From positions 1 to 45,305 of IMG/VR virus record IMGVR_UViG_3300009529_000013: DNA of 45,305 nt, one strand, 5' to 3'. Both the position numbers and the translations under genes were made by a program. The notes under the pieces were generated by a model. The model ran no database searches and was not told the DNA's origin. It saw nothing but the letters and a program-made list of their open reading frames with translations. Below are positions 1 through 8,107 of this stretch, piece by piece (the stretch's first letter is position 1; each line of letters opens with the position of its first letter). The DNA is from a virus.

Positions 1-3000
1 TAGGTAAATATGTCCTAAACCATCCTGCATATCTATTCTCTGAAACTTCAGATCTTCCTTTATTTTATTATGAACATCAAATATTTGTTGGGGTGGTCCT
101 GCCAGTTTGATTGTTTCATCAGAACTAGCAGCCTTATTAACTCTGCTAGATTTATCCCTAACCGCTTCAGATATATTGCTGTAAATAACCTTTAGAATCT
201 CTGGCATTTTACCCTCTATGGCTTCTTCTTTGAACCTCAAAATCCTCCATCCTATATTGGCTAAGACCTGATCTCTTTGTTGGTCGTGAATCTTTTGGTC
301 TATTTGTTCGTGCCAGATCTCGCCGCATGTTTCAATACCGACACCCACGTCAGGATATGCAAAATCCAAAACGTAAGGTTGAGGTTGACCTGCGGTGGCT
401 ATCTTGTACTGCAAAAAGAACTTATAAGGAATTTGTCCAGACAACATTGATAGTCCATTTAACATCTTCTGTTCAAGGGTAGTCAGTCTTATATTCTGCA
501 TACTCTGCTGGAACTGTTGAGCCTGTTGTTGTGCTTGTTCCTGCTGTTGTTCTGCCATAGACTTTCCACCTTTTCCTCTTTTACTTATAAAGGAGGGTGC
601 TGGTGAAACCGGTTGAGCCGCTGCCATCGGTGCTGGCATGCCTCCTGGTGCCGGTGGTGCTGCCCCTGGCATCCCCGGTGGTGCTGCTCCAGGCATTCCA
701 GGTTCTCCACCCGGCATTCCAGGCATCCCTCCACCGCCTAGATCCATTGGTGGCATTCCTCCACCCATACCGCCACCCATTGGCATACCACCCATACCGC
801 CCATACCACCTTGTGGCTGTCCAAGGAATTGTCCGGTAGCAGAAGCCAAAGCATTTTCTTCTCTAATTCTTCGTGTTTCCTGATCGTAATCGATATCGAA
901 CTCTTCCAACAATCTTTGAGCGGAAATCAATCCCTTATCATGTAACTGCATAAGAATTTGTCTAAAATTAGTTCTATCACGAAGCTGTAGGTCATTCCAT
1001 TTTAATTTTGGGTAAACAAACACGTCTTCACCAGCTTCTTTGCTCTCTTCCTCATCTTTGAAATTCTGCATCATTGCAATAGGCAAGAAAATGTGATTTT
1101 CAACCCATTCTGCTAATTCATTTCTCCAACTCTCTAAACGAGCAATCATAATTTCAATACCAACTTGTGCAGAGTTACCTTGAATTGTAATTTGACCATT
1201 TCTCATCGTTACAAATAATCCATAAGGAACTTCAAAACAGTAAACCTTTCCCTTATAATGTTTCTTTGTTATTTCTTCGTGATCATCATAAATTGAATAT
1301 TCTTCTTGCCCAATTTTAATGGTTTTTTGATAGTTTCCGGCATACCCCTCTACTGCACCAATAAATTTTGCCCTTGCTTTTACGTCTTTGGCTTCTATAA
1401 ATCTATACTCATCAGAATCCCTTTTGGCACTCCACATCCTGTGGTTCGGCGTTACTAAAATATCCATCTTATCAGTATTAAAATGTATCATTTCTCCGTC
1501 ATAATCATAAACCATTTTTTTATAAGGAGAATGATATTCTATTTCTTTTGTATCGGGGTTATAACATGCTATCTTATCAACTTTAGGATCTATATCATCG
1601 TATTTTTTGAATCCCGAATCACATAGAGTAAGTGTATCTTCACTGTGGCAACTATAACCACTCGCCTCACCGTTTAGAATAGCCTGATTTAACATAAAGC
1701 CATCTAGGATTTCCTTGCCAATTTCTTCCAATTCATTAGTGAGATTATGAATCTTACCAGAATTGCCTTGTACAGAGATCATTCCATTTCTACGGACAAT
1801 GAGCATACTATTAGGAACTTTTACGCAATATACCTTACCAATATAATCGGGTCTATGTATATGTTGTTTTCTTATATTAAATTTTACATCTTTACGCCTT
1901 TCTGACCAGTATACACGATACATATTTTTATGTTTCAAATGGGTTTTATCTTCTACTGATGTATTAGCAAAATATCCAATCTTTAAACATATTTCGGATA
2001 CATCATCTGCCAATTGTTTAGAAGTTGTGCTGTATTTGTATCTGGGTGTAGACCCGTCATTTCGTCTAGTCCCATCTCCGTCCATCAAGGCATCAAGCAA
2101 AATTTGTAATTTTTCTTTCGGCAAATTTTTAATCCACTGCGGTATTCTCTTGTTCTCTGAACCATGTCCACATTCGTTGAACAAATGCCTAGCTATGATA
2201 CAACTATTAATGGCAAAATTAGCACAGACGCTTTTATGCCTCGCCCCAATTCTATTATCTTTATAATGAGAATACTTCGGATATACCTTTTGTACAGTAT
2301 CAGTTATACTGCGATTATGTACGCTATTTTGATTTTGGTATATGTTGCAATCTACAATCTGTTTTCCCCCACTTAATTGTAGATACCTTTTTATACCATC
2401 TTTTCTTTTATATGGTATTCTTTTTATTATGTGCGTGGACCCTTCGCTAACAAAATATCCAATAAATTTCAAATACGTATCTAAATCAACATCTTTCATA
2501 TTATGTTCTTTGTATGGGAGATATTCTGGAATAGATCCTGCCCAATTTAGCGTAGAAACAAATTTGTCATTATGTTTTACGTCCTGGGAATAAACTACCT
2601 GTGTTTTGCCTTTTCTTTCTATCAACATTCTGTGATTTGGCGTTACCATAACATCAACGGATCTACGTTTAAAATGATACATCTGAGAGAATGTAGTAGA
2701 ATCATAATCGTATTCATTATATTCTGTTGGTAATTGGTACTCCAAATGTTTATTATCCATATTGTATGTGGCAACTTTTTCATCTTTTTCAAGTTCGTTA
2801 AAATACTTCCATCTATTCTCTGTAAGAATTTCTGTATCCTCTGAATGACAAGCTCCTTCCCAAGAGTAATCGAAATTATTATGAGTAACAAGTGTCAGGT
2901 TAGGATCATTGGAAACAGCTACAAGTTGAGATGAAACATCTGCGATATCGGCGGCAGTAGCTGGACGGCTGTCCGATCCTAATTTAACAATACGAATAGG

Positions 3001-6000
3001 AAGAATTAATCTTTCAGCAACAATCCAGTTTGCTGTCATTAATTTTGTCTTGTATGCTAAATATGTAAACATTCTACGAATAATAGATGTTCCATAAGCA
3101 CTATATGGACTACCACCATATTTAATATGACTCATATTTCTATTGGACAATACAATTGGCTGCCCAGTTGAGACTGACTCAATTAGAGAAGCAGGTAGTT
3201 TGCTATATATAGCTTCTGGTCTTTTGGTGGCGATAATGCCTTTTAGCTCATCATCTGGTTCAAGCATATAAACTGCTTCTTCTGACATTGGGTTCTTGTG
3301 GACCGTGATCCAGTCTGGGTTTAATACTTTAATTTTACTAACCGTTCCACCTGGGTGATTACACTCGGTTCCATCTAGCAGTGCGTGTCCACCACACCTT
3401 TCACATTCATATTCTACAAATGGGTACACGTCACCTAATAAATGTCTCTCAAATCCAATTGCTTTAAGCCAATAATTCAACTTAAGTCTTTTGACAGTTC
3501 TCTCAAAAAACTTCAATATCTTTTTGTCTTTACATTCTAAAACAAATCCATTAAGTGGAAATTCGGAGTTATGAACAGCAATTCTGTTAGCAATATAACT
3601 ATGTTTGTTGCTAATTGTCAAATCAAACACGTCACCAGAATATCTCTGTGTTTTTATATCATTAATTTTTCTATAGATATATTTGCCTTTAACAATATCA
3701 TCGTCAACAGAATACTGACTATTTTCGTCTGTTTCATAATTTATTGGCGTTAATAAATAATCTCCAACTTTTAATGTTCCTACTTGTACAAAATCTATCT
3801 GCCCATCTTTCTCAGTAAGGACTTTATGTCCAGGTGTTACTTTTAATGTATCCTGACTGACGCCCTCAATTTCTATGGCAAGTATTTCTTCATCTACATA
3901 TTTTTTATGAATTTCTTCCACACTATTGACAGTGCCATCATGACTTCTGACTAAATCGTCTTTTTTAATCGAAGATATAGATTTCTGTGATCCATCTACC
4001 ATTAATATTTGCGTAGCAGGAACAAAACAATAAAAATCCACACCAGCCGCCACCTTTGGCTCGTTCGAATTATGAACAACACATCTATTAACACAATAAC
4101 TATGTTCCCCTTCTAATTCCAAATCATACACTTTTCCTTCGTAATATTTTTCGCGGATAGATGTAATTTCATGATATATTTTATTTTTAGTTTTTATGGG
4201 TGGAGTATATAATCTATCCCCCACTCTTATCTCTGATGCTTCAACCCATTTTTCCTCAAAATCCAAATCGTCATATTGATGTTTTTCCCATTTTTTTTGT
4301 TTGACGATTGGTATTTCGTGTGAACTAGTCACATTCATTTCTCTATTTATTCCACCGGCTTTAATAGATAAGATATTCTCGGAAATATCTCTACTGTGAA
4401 TTTTTTTAATAGGACTAATATTCCCAGTACCATTAATAACTTCATCTCCTTCCGTTAATTCATCTATTCTTTTTTCCGTACCATCTCCCATCAGTACTAA
4501 AGACTCTGGAGTAAAACATTGATAGAACCTACAATTAGAACAAATATACCCATCTGCAACTAAGGCATGACGACTATTAGTCATTTCTATGTCATAACCT
4601 TTGCCGGTGTAGTAAAACTGCTCTATTTTTGATATTGGTTGAGCAAAATATATTTGTCCATCTTCTTCGTAGAAAAATTTTAATTCTCTTGATGTTTTCG
4701 GCGTAAAATCTTCGGGGATTTTATCACTTCTCATGTATGGCCGTAATTTTTTGACTTCAGAAGAAGGGATAAAAATCCTATAACACCATTCTAATGTTGT
4801 TGGATAATGATCTCCATCCAAAGGATATTTATTTAATGAACAAGATATCCCACAAGATAATAATAGCCAGTATAATTGATCCGCCATATCCTTAGAATAA
4901 TTATTTGCTATTAGTTTTGTTTCTTTTTTGTCAAACGAACTATCTCCATCAAAATAACCAGCAAGAACGTGTAATCTAGTTTCTTTATCTAGTGAAAAAA
5001 TTTCTTGTGTAAATTTTTTATTAATACCTTTATTTGTGATGTATTTTAAGAAAAAAGAACATGTTGCCGACGTAGTAGCACTCACTCGATATCCATTCCC
5101 ATCACCATGTTTTTTTCTACTTATTTTTCCTTCAAACTCATTATTTAATATTTTTTCACATTCATCGAGATGCTTTTCTCTGCTATCACCGGTAAATCCA
5201 ACAAAATGGTATGCATTTTTTTTGGAACATAATGTACCATCAGCAATGCATAGTCCAACCAACCAAGCAAGATCAGATTGAATATTTTGAGTTCCAACTT
5301 CAGGAACGGGACAAAGTAAATAATCATTACTTTTAACATTCTGTGCTTCTACTTTCTTTATTAAATCATCGGGGACAATAACTTTTTTTACTCCATTTGG
5401 TTTAATCCCAACTTTTCGTCTATGTCTTGTAGCATCTTCTACTGATTTCTTTTTCCTATAAAGATCTCCATCTAACACAAAGATTTTATGTTCTTCACTT
5501 ATTCTTAATTCTCTCCAATACCCATAAGCAGAAAAACTAAAACATCTTTTATCAACGCATTCCCTTTCCGAGAAACGAGGAGGTTTACTGAAATTTCCCT
5601 CTGAATCCATGATCTCAGGATAATCTATGTTCTCATAAAGAAGTCCACCAGTCAATGTGTCTTCAATCAAATTTTCACAAGAAAAACTAACATTTTCCAT
5701 ACTCTGATAAGTGAAATCATTCATAAGTACTTGTGTATAAAGGAGATACGTCCACTGATAAATTTCTCTTTTTTTACTAGCAATTTGCCAATTTTGAGGA
5801 GTATGGAGTGGTGAGAAGAACATTGGCTGGCCATACATCACATTTGGAAGACCGCCGCCTCCTCCTCCCATTGCCTGTCCTGTTTTTGTATAGGCTTCTA
5901 CAACGCTCTTCGTTAGTGGTGTATCAGCATTACCTGATGATGCGTAATGTTGTCCTTCGAACTGAGATGATCCAACACCTTTTGAATAGGCTGAGAATTT

Positions 6001-6042
6001 CCTCTTCACTTGTCTATTACTCATAGAGAATTTAATTCCCAT
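1..6042 (-). CDS. Phage portal protein with five inteins and a C-terminal DUF559/Vsr-like nuclease domain (C-terminus beyond window)
   Basis: The portal forms the dodecameric DNA gate at the capsid vertex. I translated the whole frame by hand: it is open from ATG 6042 to base 1 (2014 codons, no stop) and continues off the left edge. AAGGAT lies 8 nt before the ATG. Removing five inteins joins extein pieces of 97, 5, 13, 239, 37 and at least 391 residues into a portal-like chain: NWQIASKKREIYQW, CRFYQ, SNEPKVAAGVDFY, SEFPLNGFVLECK and onward. A CxxC-CxH cluster (ECERCGG...TECNH) lies at about 3319-3390. The tail is a Gly/Met/Pro-rich linker (about 600-830), a Gln-rich helix (about 485-565), then a DUF559/Vsr-like nuclease domain (about 170-420: DFAYP, IETCGEIWH, RDQVLANIGWRILRF). 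The portal call rests on extein resemblance and on sharing a minus-strand cluster with the terminase; the intein calls are much firmer. Confidence 0.85.
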   Translation of the reverse strand, partial: MGIKFSMSNRQVKRKFSAYSKGVGSSQFEGQHYASSGNADTPLTKSVVEAYTKTGQAMGGGGGGLPNVMYGQPMFFSPLHTPQNWQIASKKREIYQWTYLLYTQVLMNDFTYQSMENVSFSCENLIEDTLTGGLLYENIDYPEIMDSEGNFSKPPRFSERECVDKRCFSFSAYGYWRELRISEEHKIFVLDGDLYRKKKSVEDATRHRRKVGIKPNGVKKVIVPDDLIKKVEAQNVKSNDYLLCPVPEVGTQNIQSDLAWLVGLCIADGTLCSKKNAYHFVGFTGDSREKHLDECEKILNNEFEGKISRKKHGDGNGYRVSATTSATCSFFLKYITNKGINKKFTQEIFSLDKETRLHVLAGYFDGDSSFDKKETKLIANNYSKDMADQLYWLLLSCGISCSLNKYPLDGDHYPTTLEWCYRIFIPSSEVKKLRPYMRSDKIPEDFTPKTSRELKFFYEEDGQIYFAQPISKIEQFYYTGKGYDIEMTNSRHALVADGYICSNCRFYQCFTPESLVLMGDGTEKRIDELTEGDEVINGTGNISPIKKIHSRDISENILSIKAGGINREMNVTSSHEIPIVKQKKWEKHQYDDLDFEEKWVEASEIRVGDRLYTPPIKTKNKIYHEITSIREKYYEGKVYDLELEGEHSYCVNRCVVHNSNEPKVAAGVDFYCFVPATQILMVDGSQKSISSIKKDDLVRSHDGTVNSVEEIHKKYVDEEILAIEIEGVSQDTLKVTPGHKVLTEKDGQIDFVQVGTLKVGDYLLTPINYETDENSQYSVDDDIVKGKYIYRKINDIKTQRYSGDVFDLTISNKHSYIANRIAVHNSEFPLNGFVLECKDKKILKFFERTVKRLKLNYWLKAIGFERHLLGDVYPFVEYECERCGGHALLDGTECNHPGGTVSKIKVLNPDWITVHKNPMSEEAVYMLEPDDELKGIIATKRPEAIYSKLPASLIESVSTGQPIVLSNRNMSHIKYGGSPYSAYGTSIIRRMFTYLAYKTKLMTANWIVAERLILPIRIVKLGSDSRPATAADIADVSSQLVAVSNDPNLTLVTHNNFDYSWEGACHSEDTEILTENRWKYFNELEKDEKVATYNMDNKHLEYQLPTEYNEYDYDSTTFSQMYHFKRRSVDVMVTPNHRMLIERKGKTQVVYSQDVKHNDKFVSTLNWAGSIPEYLPYKEHNMKDVDLDTYLKFIGYFVSEGSTHIIKRIPYKRKDGIKRYLQLSGGKQIVDCNIYQNQNSVHNRSITDTVQKVYPKYSHYKDNRIGARHKSVCANFAINSCIIARHLFNECGHGSENKRIPQWIKNLPKEKLQILLDALMDGDGTRRNDGSTPRYKYSTTSKQLADDVSEICLKIGYFANTSVEDKTHLKHKNMYRVYWSERRKDVKFNIRKQHIHRPDYIGKVYCVKVPNSMLIVRRNGMISVQGNSGKIHNLTNELEEIGKEILDGFMLNQAILNGEASGYSCHSEDTLTLCDSGFKKYDDIDPKVDKIACYNPDTKEIEYHSPYKKMVYDYDGEMIHFNTDKMDILVTPNHRMWSAKRDSDEYRFIEAKDVKARAKFIGAVEGYAGNYQKTIKIGQEEYSIYDDHEEITKKHYKGKVYCFEVPYGLFVTMRNGQITIQGNSAQVGIEIMIARLESWRNELAEWVENHIFLPIAMMQNFKDEEESKEAGEDVFVYPKLKWNDLQLRDRTNFRQILMQLHDKGLISAQRLLEEFDIDYDQETRRIREENALASATGQFLGQPQGGMGGMGGMPMGGGMGGGMPPMDLGGGGMPGMPGGEPGMPGAAPPGMPGAAPPAPGGMPAPMAAAQPVSPAPSFISKRGKGGKSMAEQQQEQAQQQAQQFQQSMQNIRLTTLEQKMLNGLSMLSGQIPYKFFLQYKIATAGQPQPYVLDFAYPDVGVGIETCGEIWHEQIDQKIHDQQRDQVLANIGWRILRFKEEAIEGKMPEILKVIYSNISEAVRDKSSRVNKAASSDETIKLAGPPQQIFDVHNKIKEDLKFQRIDMQDGLGHIYL
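602..816 (-). repeat. Gly/Met/Pro-rich low-complexity linker in the portal
   Basis: The portal frame here encodes GGM, GGMP and PGMPGAAPP units, a flexible linker between the portal core and the C-terminal nuclease-like domain. The opposite strand also stays open here as Pro/Ile-rich shadow frames, which are a side effect of the biased composition. Confidence 0.8.
1174..1650 (-). mobile_element. Portal intein 5 (159 aa mini-intein)
   Basis: It is inserted 37 extein residues after intein 4, between GEASGYS and SAQVGIE. It starts CHSEDTLTLCDSG, has block B LVTPNHRMW and ends MRNGQITIQGN before Ser+1. It has no endonuclease domain. The first six residues are identical to intein 4 and the last eleven are nearly so, which makes it a likely endonuclease-free relative of intein 4. 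Confidence 0.93.
1762..2850 (-). mobile_element. Portal intein 4 (363 aa, LAGLIDADG endonuclease)
   Basis: It is inserted between extein DYSWEGA and SGKIHNL. It starts CHSEDTEILTENRW, has block B MVTPNHRML, and carries two LAGLIDADG-type motifs: FIGYFVSEGST near 2450 (Glu in place of the usual Asp) and LLDALMDGDGT near 2080. It ends RRNGMISVQGN before Ser+1, so the penultimate residue is Gly rather than His. Its N- and C-terminal blocks match those of intein 5. It is probably a complete mobile intein. Confidence 0.93.
3568..4029 (-). mobile_element. Portal intein 3 (154 aa mini-intein)
   Basis: A mini-intein inserted 13 extein residues after intein 2, between VDFY and SEFPLNG. It begins CFVPATQILMVDG, has block B KVTPGHKVLT and ends NKHSYIANRIAVHN before Ser+1. 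There is no endonuclease domain. It is a sibling of intein 2 by its termini and length. All standard splicing residues are present. Confidence 0.93.
4069..4518 (-). mobile_element. Portal intein 2 (150 aa mini-intein)
   Basis: A mini-intein without an endonuclease domain starts only five codons after the end of intein 1. It begins CFTPESLVLMGDG, has a block B TxxH (NVTSSHEIPI) and ends GEHSYCVNRCVVHN before Ser+1. All canonical splicing residues (Cys1, TxxH, His-Asn, Ser+1) are visible, so it is expected to be active. Its ends resemble those of intein 3 (CFxP...LMxDG; HSYxxNRxxVHN), suggesting shared ancestry. Confidence 0.93.
4534..5751 (-). mobile_element. Portal intein 1 (406 aa, LAGLIDADG endonuclease, Thr at position 1)
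   Basis: This intein lies between extein YQW and CRFYQ. Its N-terminal block (TYLLYTQVLMND) aligns with the usual CxxxDTxVLM pattern, but residue 1 is Thr (codon ACG) instead of Cys or Ser. The block B region reads RISEEHKIFV, with the His present but Ser in place of the usual Thr. Two dodecapeptide motifs of a LAGLIDADG homing endonuclease are present: WLVGLCIADGTL near 5250 and LAGYFDGDSSF near 4960. The C-terminal blocks read YDIEMTNSRHALVADGYICSN followed by Cys+1, with Ser as the penultimate residue. Splicing chemistry with Thr1 is not established; the boundary is inferred from the expected continuity of the portal extein. Confidence 0.85.
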
Positions 6043-6056
6043 TTTTATTATCCTTA

Positions 6057-6587
6057 TTATCCATCAATTTCTAAATCAAGTAATGTACTATCAATGGACT
6101 TTAAATTTTTTGTTTTTCTTTTAATATCGGAATTAGGAGCATAAAGCATATTAAATTCTTGGCTTTCACAATTTTCTACACCACAATCAGTTAGCTCTGC
6201 TGGGATTGTATGCGGCTTTGCTTTTTCTTCAATTGGTCCTTTACTTCTATTTATTTGTTTTTTTAATCTTTCTTCTTGTTCTTCGGGAGATAGTTTCTTT
6301 TTTGCTGCTACTTGTAATTGTTTTTTTGTATCAGGGGCATTTTTATATCCGAAAAGTATCCCAATCTGACCAACCCCATTAGCATCAGTACAGTTTTCAC
6401 AACTAGGTTTTTTGCCCTGTGATAATACGGTTGTGTCGAGAAGTGTTCGACAAATTGGGCAAATATATTGTACTCCACCAGATGGATTTGGTTTTTTTCC
6501 CTCAAGATAAACTTCAGCGGGGGATCTTCTATGTTTTTTATCAAACGGAGATTCTACTGGTTTGAGACCAGTATCAGCTGCTAACTT
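6057..6587 (-). CDS. Zinc-ribbon C-terminal part reached by a -1 frameshift from the upstream gene
   Basis: This frame has no usable start codon: a TAA sits immediately before it and the first ATG is 30 codons from its end. It opens inside the A10 run at 6586-6595, where the upstream gene (6581..8107) terminates one codon later. A -1 shift on the A run joins the two as a 683-residue product (507 + 176). The added part begins KLAADTGLKPVES and contains a zinc-ribbon-like pair of CxxC motifs (YICPICRTLL, PSCENCTDA) and a charged helix. It stops at TAA 6057, 15 nt before the portal ATG. A sequencing or assembly indel in the homopolymer, or transcriptional slippage, would give the same fusion. 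Function unknown; probably virion-associated. Confidence 0.7.
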   Translation of the reverse strand, partial: KLAADTGLKPVESPFDKKHRRSPAEVYLEGKKPNPSGGVQYICPICRTLLDTTVLSQGKKPSCENCTDANGVGQIGILFGYKNAPDTKKQLQVAAKKKLSPEEQEERLKKQINRSKGPIEEKAKPHTIPAELTDCGVENCESQEFNMLYAPNSDIKRKTKNLKSIDSTLLDLEIDG

Positions 6588-8107
6588 TTTTTTTTAGTAG
6601 AAGCTTCTTTTAAATTAAATGATTGACTGAAATCGAAAATCGTTTTTCCAGACGGCTTTTTACTAGGTCGTCTAACAGGTTTCCCCTGTAAAATAGATAT
6701 ATCCTTACCAAATTCTCTCATCTTCCTTTTCTTTCTTAATGCGTTTTCTCTTGATATTTCATCTTCATCTTCTTGTCTTAATTCATTTTTTACATGAAAA
6801 GGTTCTTCATCAGTTTTAGGAGATTTAGTTACCCATTCTGGTGATCCTGCTTCCTTCTTTGATGCTTCTTTCCAATTAAACGGTTTTGTTTTATCGGCAG
6901 ACTCATAGGGGCTATTTGCACTTGCTCTTTGTGCAACCATTCTGGTCTCGATTAATTTCTCTTCTGGGATATAATCTTTTCTTAATTGTCCAGGTTTTAA
7001 CTGAAGATTATTCTTTTCTGGAATCCACTTGTCAATTTCAAACCTCTTTTGAATATATCCACCAACCCAATCACCATTATCATCTTTATATGGACGGCTA
7101 TACTTATCCATAATATTTTGACGCCATACTCTTTCCCAGTCGATATTCCAAACATCATCTACGACTAATCCAAAACCTTTGTTTCGTTCTATTAGGCTCC
7201 ATTCTGAAGCTGGTTGCCTTGTAAATGGGTCAACATATGTTTGCCCAGGGCCAAATAATATTACATTTTCCATTGATTTGGCTTGAGCGGATTTGTGTAA
7301 ATTATATGTTTTTGCTTTTTTGGCATCTTCTTGTGCCAATTTTTTAATAGAGTCATTGGCCTCTTGGACGGTTTCTGCTGCCTTTTCTCTTGGCACAAAA
7401 TTGGTTTCCATTACATTCTCCTGTACTTGTGGACTCTCTATTTTTATACTATTTGGCATATTGTCCCAAATTTCCTCCGCATAATCTAATTTTTCTTCTC
7501 CCACTATTGTCTCAAAAAATCTTTTTACTGTATCTGCAATGAAATCAGACTTCTCATCATCTGCTTCGTTAAGGAGTTTTTCTCTTACGAATTCAGCATC
7601 TGATTGTCGTTCCATCCAATCCCTTAATTCAGCAGAATCCATAAATTTAAACTCTTCTATAGGTTCTTCATTTTGTAATGGCATTCCTCCCTGCGGTTGG
7701 ACAGGTGGCTGCATTGGCTGCTGTATCGGTTGTGGCTGAGGTAGAAATTGCCCCCGTTTTTTTAGATTGTAGGTTCCAGATGTTGAGATTGGAGGAGCAG
7801 CTTGTGGGGCTGCCATCATATTCATTTGTGCATCTCTAACACTTACAACCGCAGAACTAAGAGAAGTTACATTCTGTTGTAAATTATTCATATTTACTGA
7901 GGCATCATTGACCGATTCACTTAATTGCTGAAGCGATACCATTTGTTGTTGAATGAATTCAAGTGATTGTTGTGGATTTGCAACGTCTTCTGGAACATCA
8001 CCTACCGTTATCCCACTAATTGTCATTTGAAGTTGACCAATGACAGAAGTTAAATTCCCTGCCATATCAATTGCGGCTTGCAGATTCTGTCCATTGTTGT
8101 TGTCCAT
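6581..8107 (-). CDS. Virion-cluster protein of unknown function (0-frame product, 508 aa)
   Basis: I do not recognise a family. The N-terminal ~100 residues are Gln/Ser/Val-rich and helical (VSLQQLSESVND and similar), followed by a Pro/Gln-rich stretch, an acidic region and a Lys/Arg-rich C-terminus. Four short motifs of the form [FY]N[LW][KH] recur (YNLKKRG, YNLHKSA, FNWKEAS, FNLKEAS). The ATG shares its A with the TAA stop of the preceding gene (TAATG), suggesting translational coupling. The frame ends TKKKS-stop inside an A10 run that probably allows a -1 shift into the 6057..6587 frame. The position between terminase and portal suggests a head or packaging role, which is inference only. 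Confidence 0.85.
   Translation of the reverse strand: MDNNNGQNLQAAIDMAGNLTSVIGQLQMTISGITVGDVPEDVANPQQSLEFIQQQMVSLQQLSESVNDASVNMNNLQQNVTSLSSAVVSVRDAQMNMMAAPQAAPPISTSGTYNLKKRGQFLPQPQPIQQPMQPPVQPQGGMPLQNEEPIEEFKFMDSAELRDWMERQSDAEFVREKLLNEADDEKSDFIADTVKRFFETIVGEEKLDYAEEIWDNMPNSIKIESPQVQENVMETNFVPREKAAETVQEANDSIKKLAQEDAKKAKTYNLHKSAQAKSMENVILFGPGQTYVDPFTRQPASEWSLIERNKGFGLVVDDVWNIDWERVWRQNIMDKYSRPYKDDNGDWVGGYIQKRFEIDKWIPEKNNLQLKPGQLRKDYIPEEKLIETRMVAQRASANSPYESADKTKPFNWKEASKKEAGSPEWVTKSPKTDEEPFHVKNELRQEDEDEISRENALRKKRKMREFGKDISILQGKPVRRPSKKPSGKTIFDFSQSFNLKEASTKKKS
6586..6595 (-). other. A10 slippery run, candidate -1 frameshift site
   Basis: Ten consecutive A on the coding strand precede GTTAG. The zero frame reads AAA AAA AAA AGT TAG; a -1 slip reads AAA AAG TTA GCA and enters a 176-codon open frame. 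A runs of this length also support RNA polymerase slippage and are common sequencing-error sites. Confidence 0.6.

Noticed and set aside
597-883. Plus-strand Pro/Ile-rich collagen-like frames
   Set aside because: Antisense shadow of the Gly/Met/Pro linker of the portal; the minus frame is continuous for 2014 codons.
2027-5339. Several 60-80 codon frames on both strands over the first 6 kb
   Set aside because: All lie in other frames of the portal and its inteins, where the long minus-strand frame shows clear intein motifs.
6308-6544. Minus-strand frame starting MIKNIEDPPLKF
   Set aside because: It overlaps, in another frame, the zinc-ribbon frame (6057..6587), which has far better protein-like content and fits the frameshift junction.
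6891-6898. GCCGATAA inside the 508-aa gene, and another at 36788-36795
   Set aside because: Both encode Ala-Asp-Lys inside genes and are not placed before a start codon, so they are probably chance matches to the sigma-28 -10 element.
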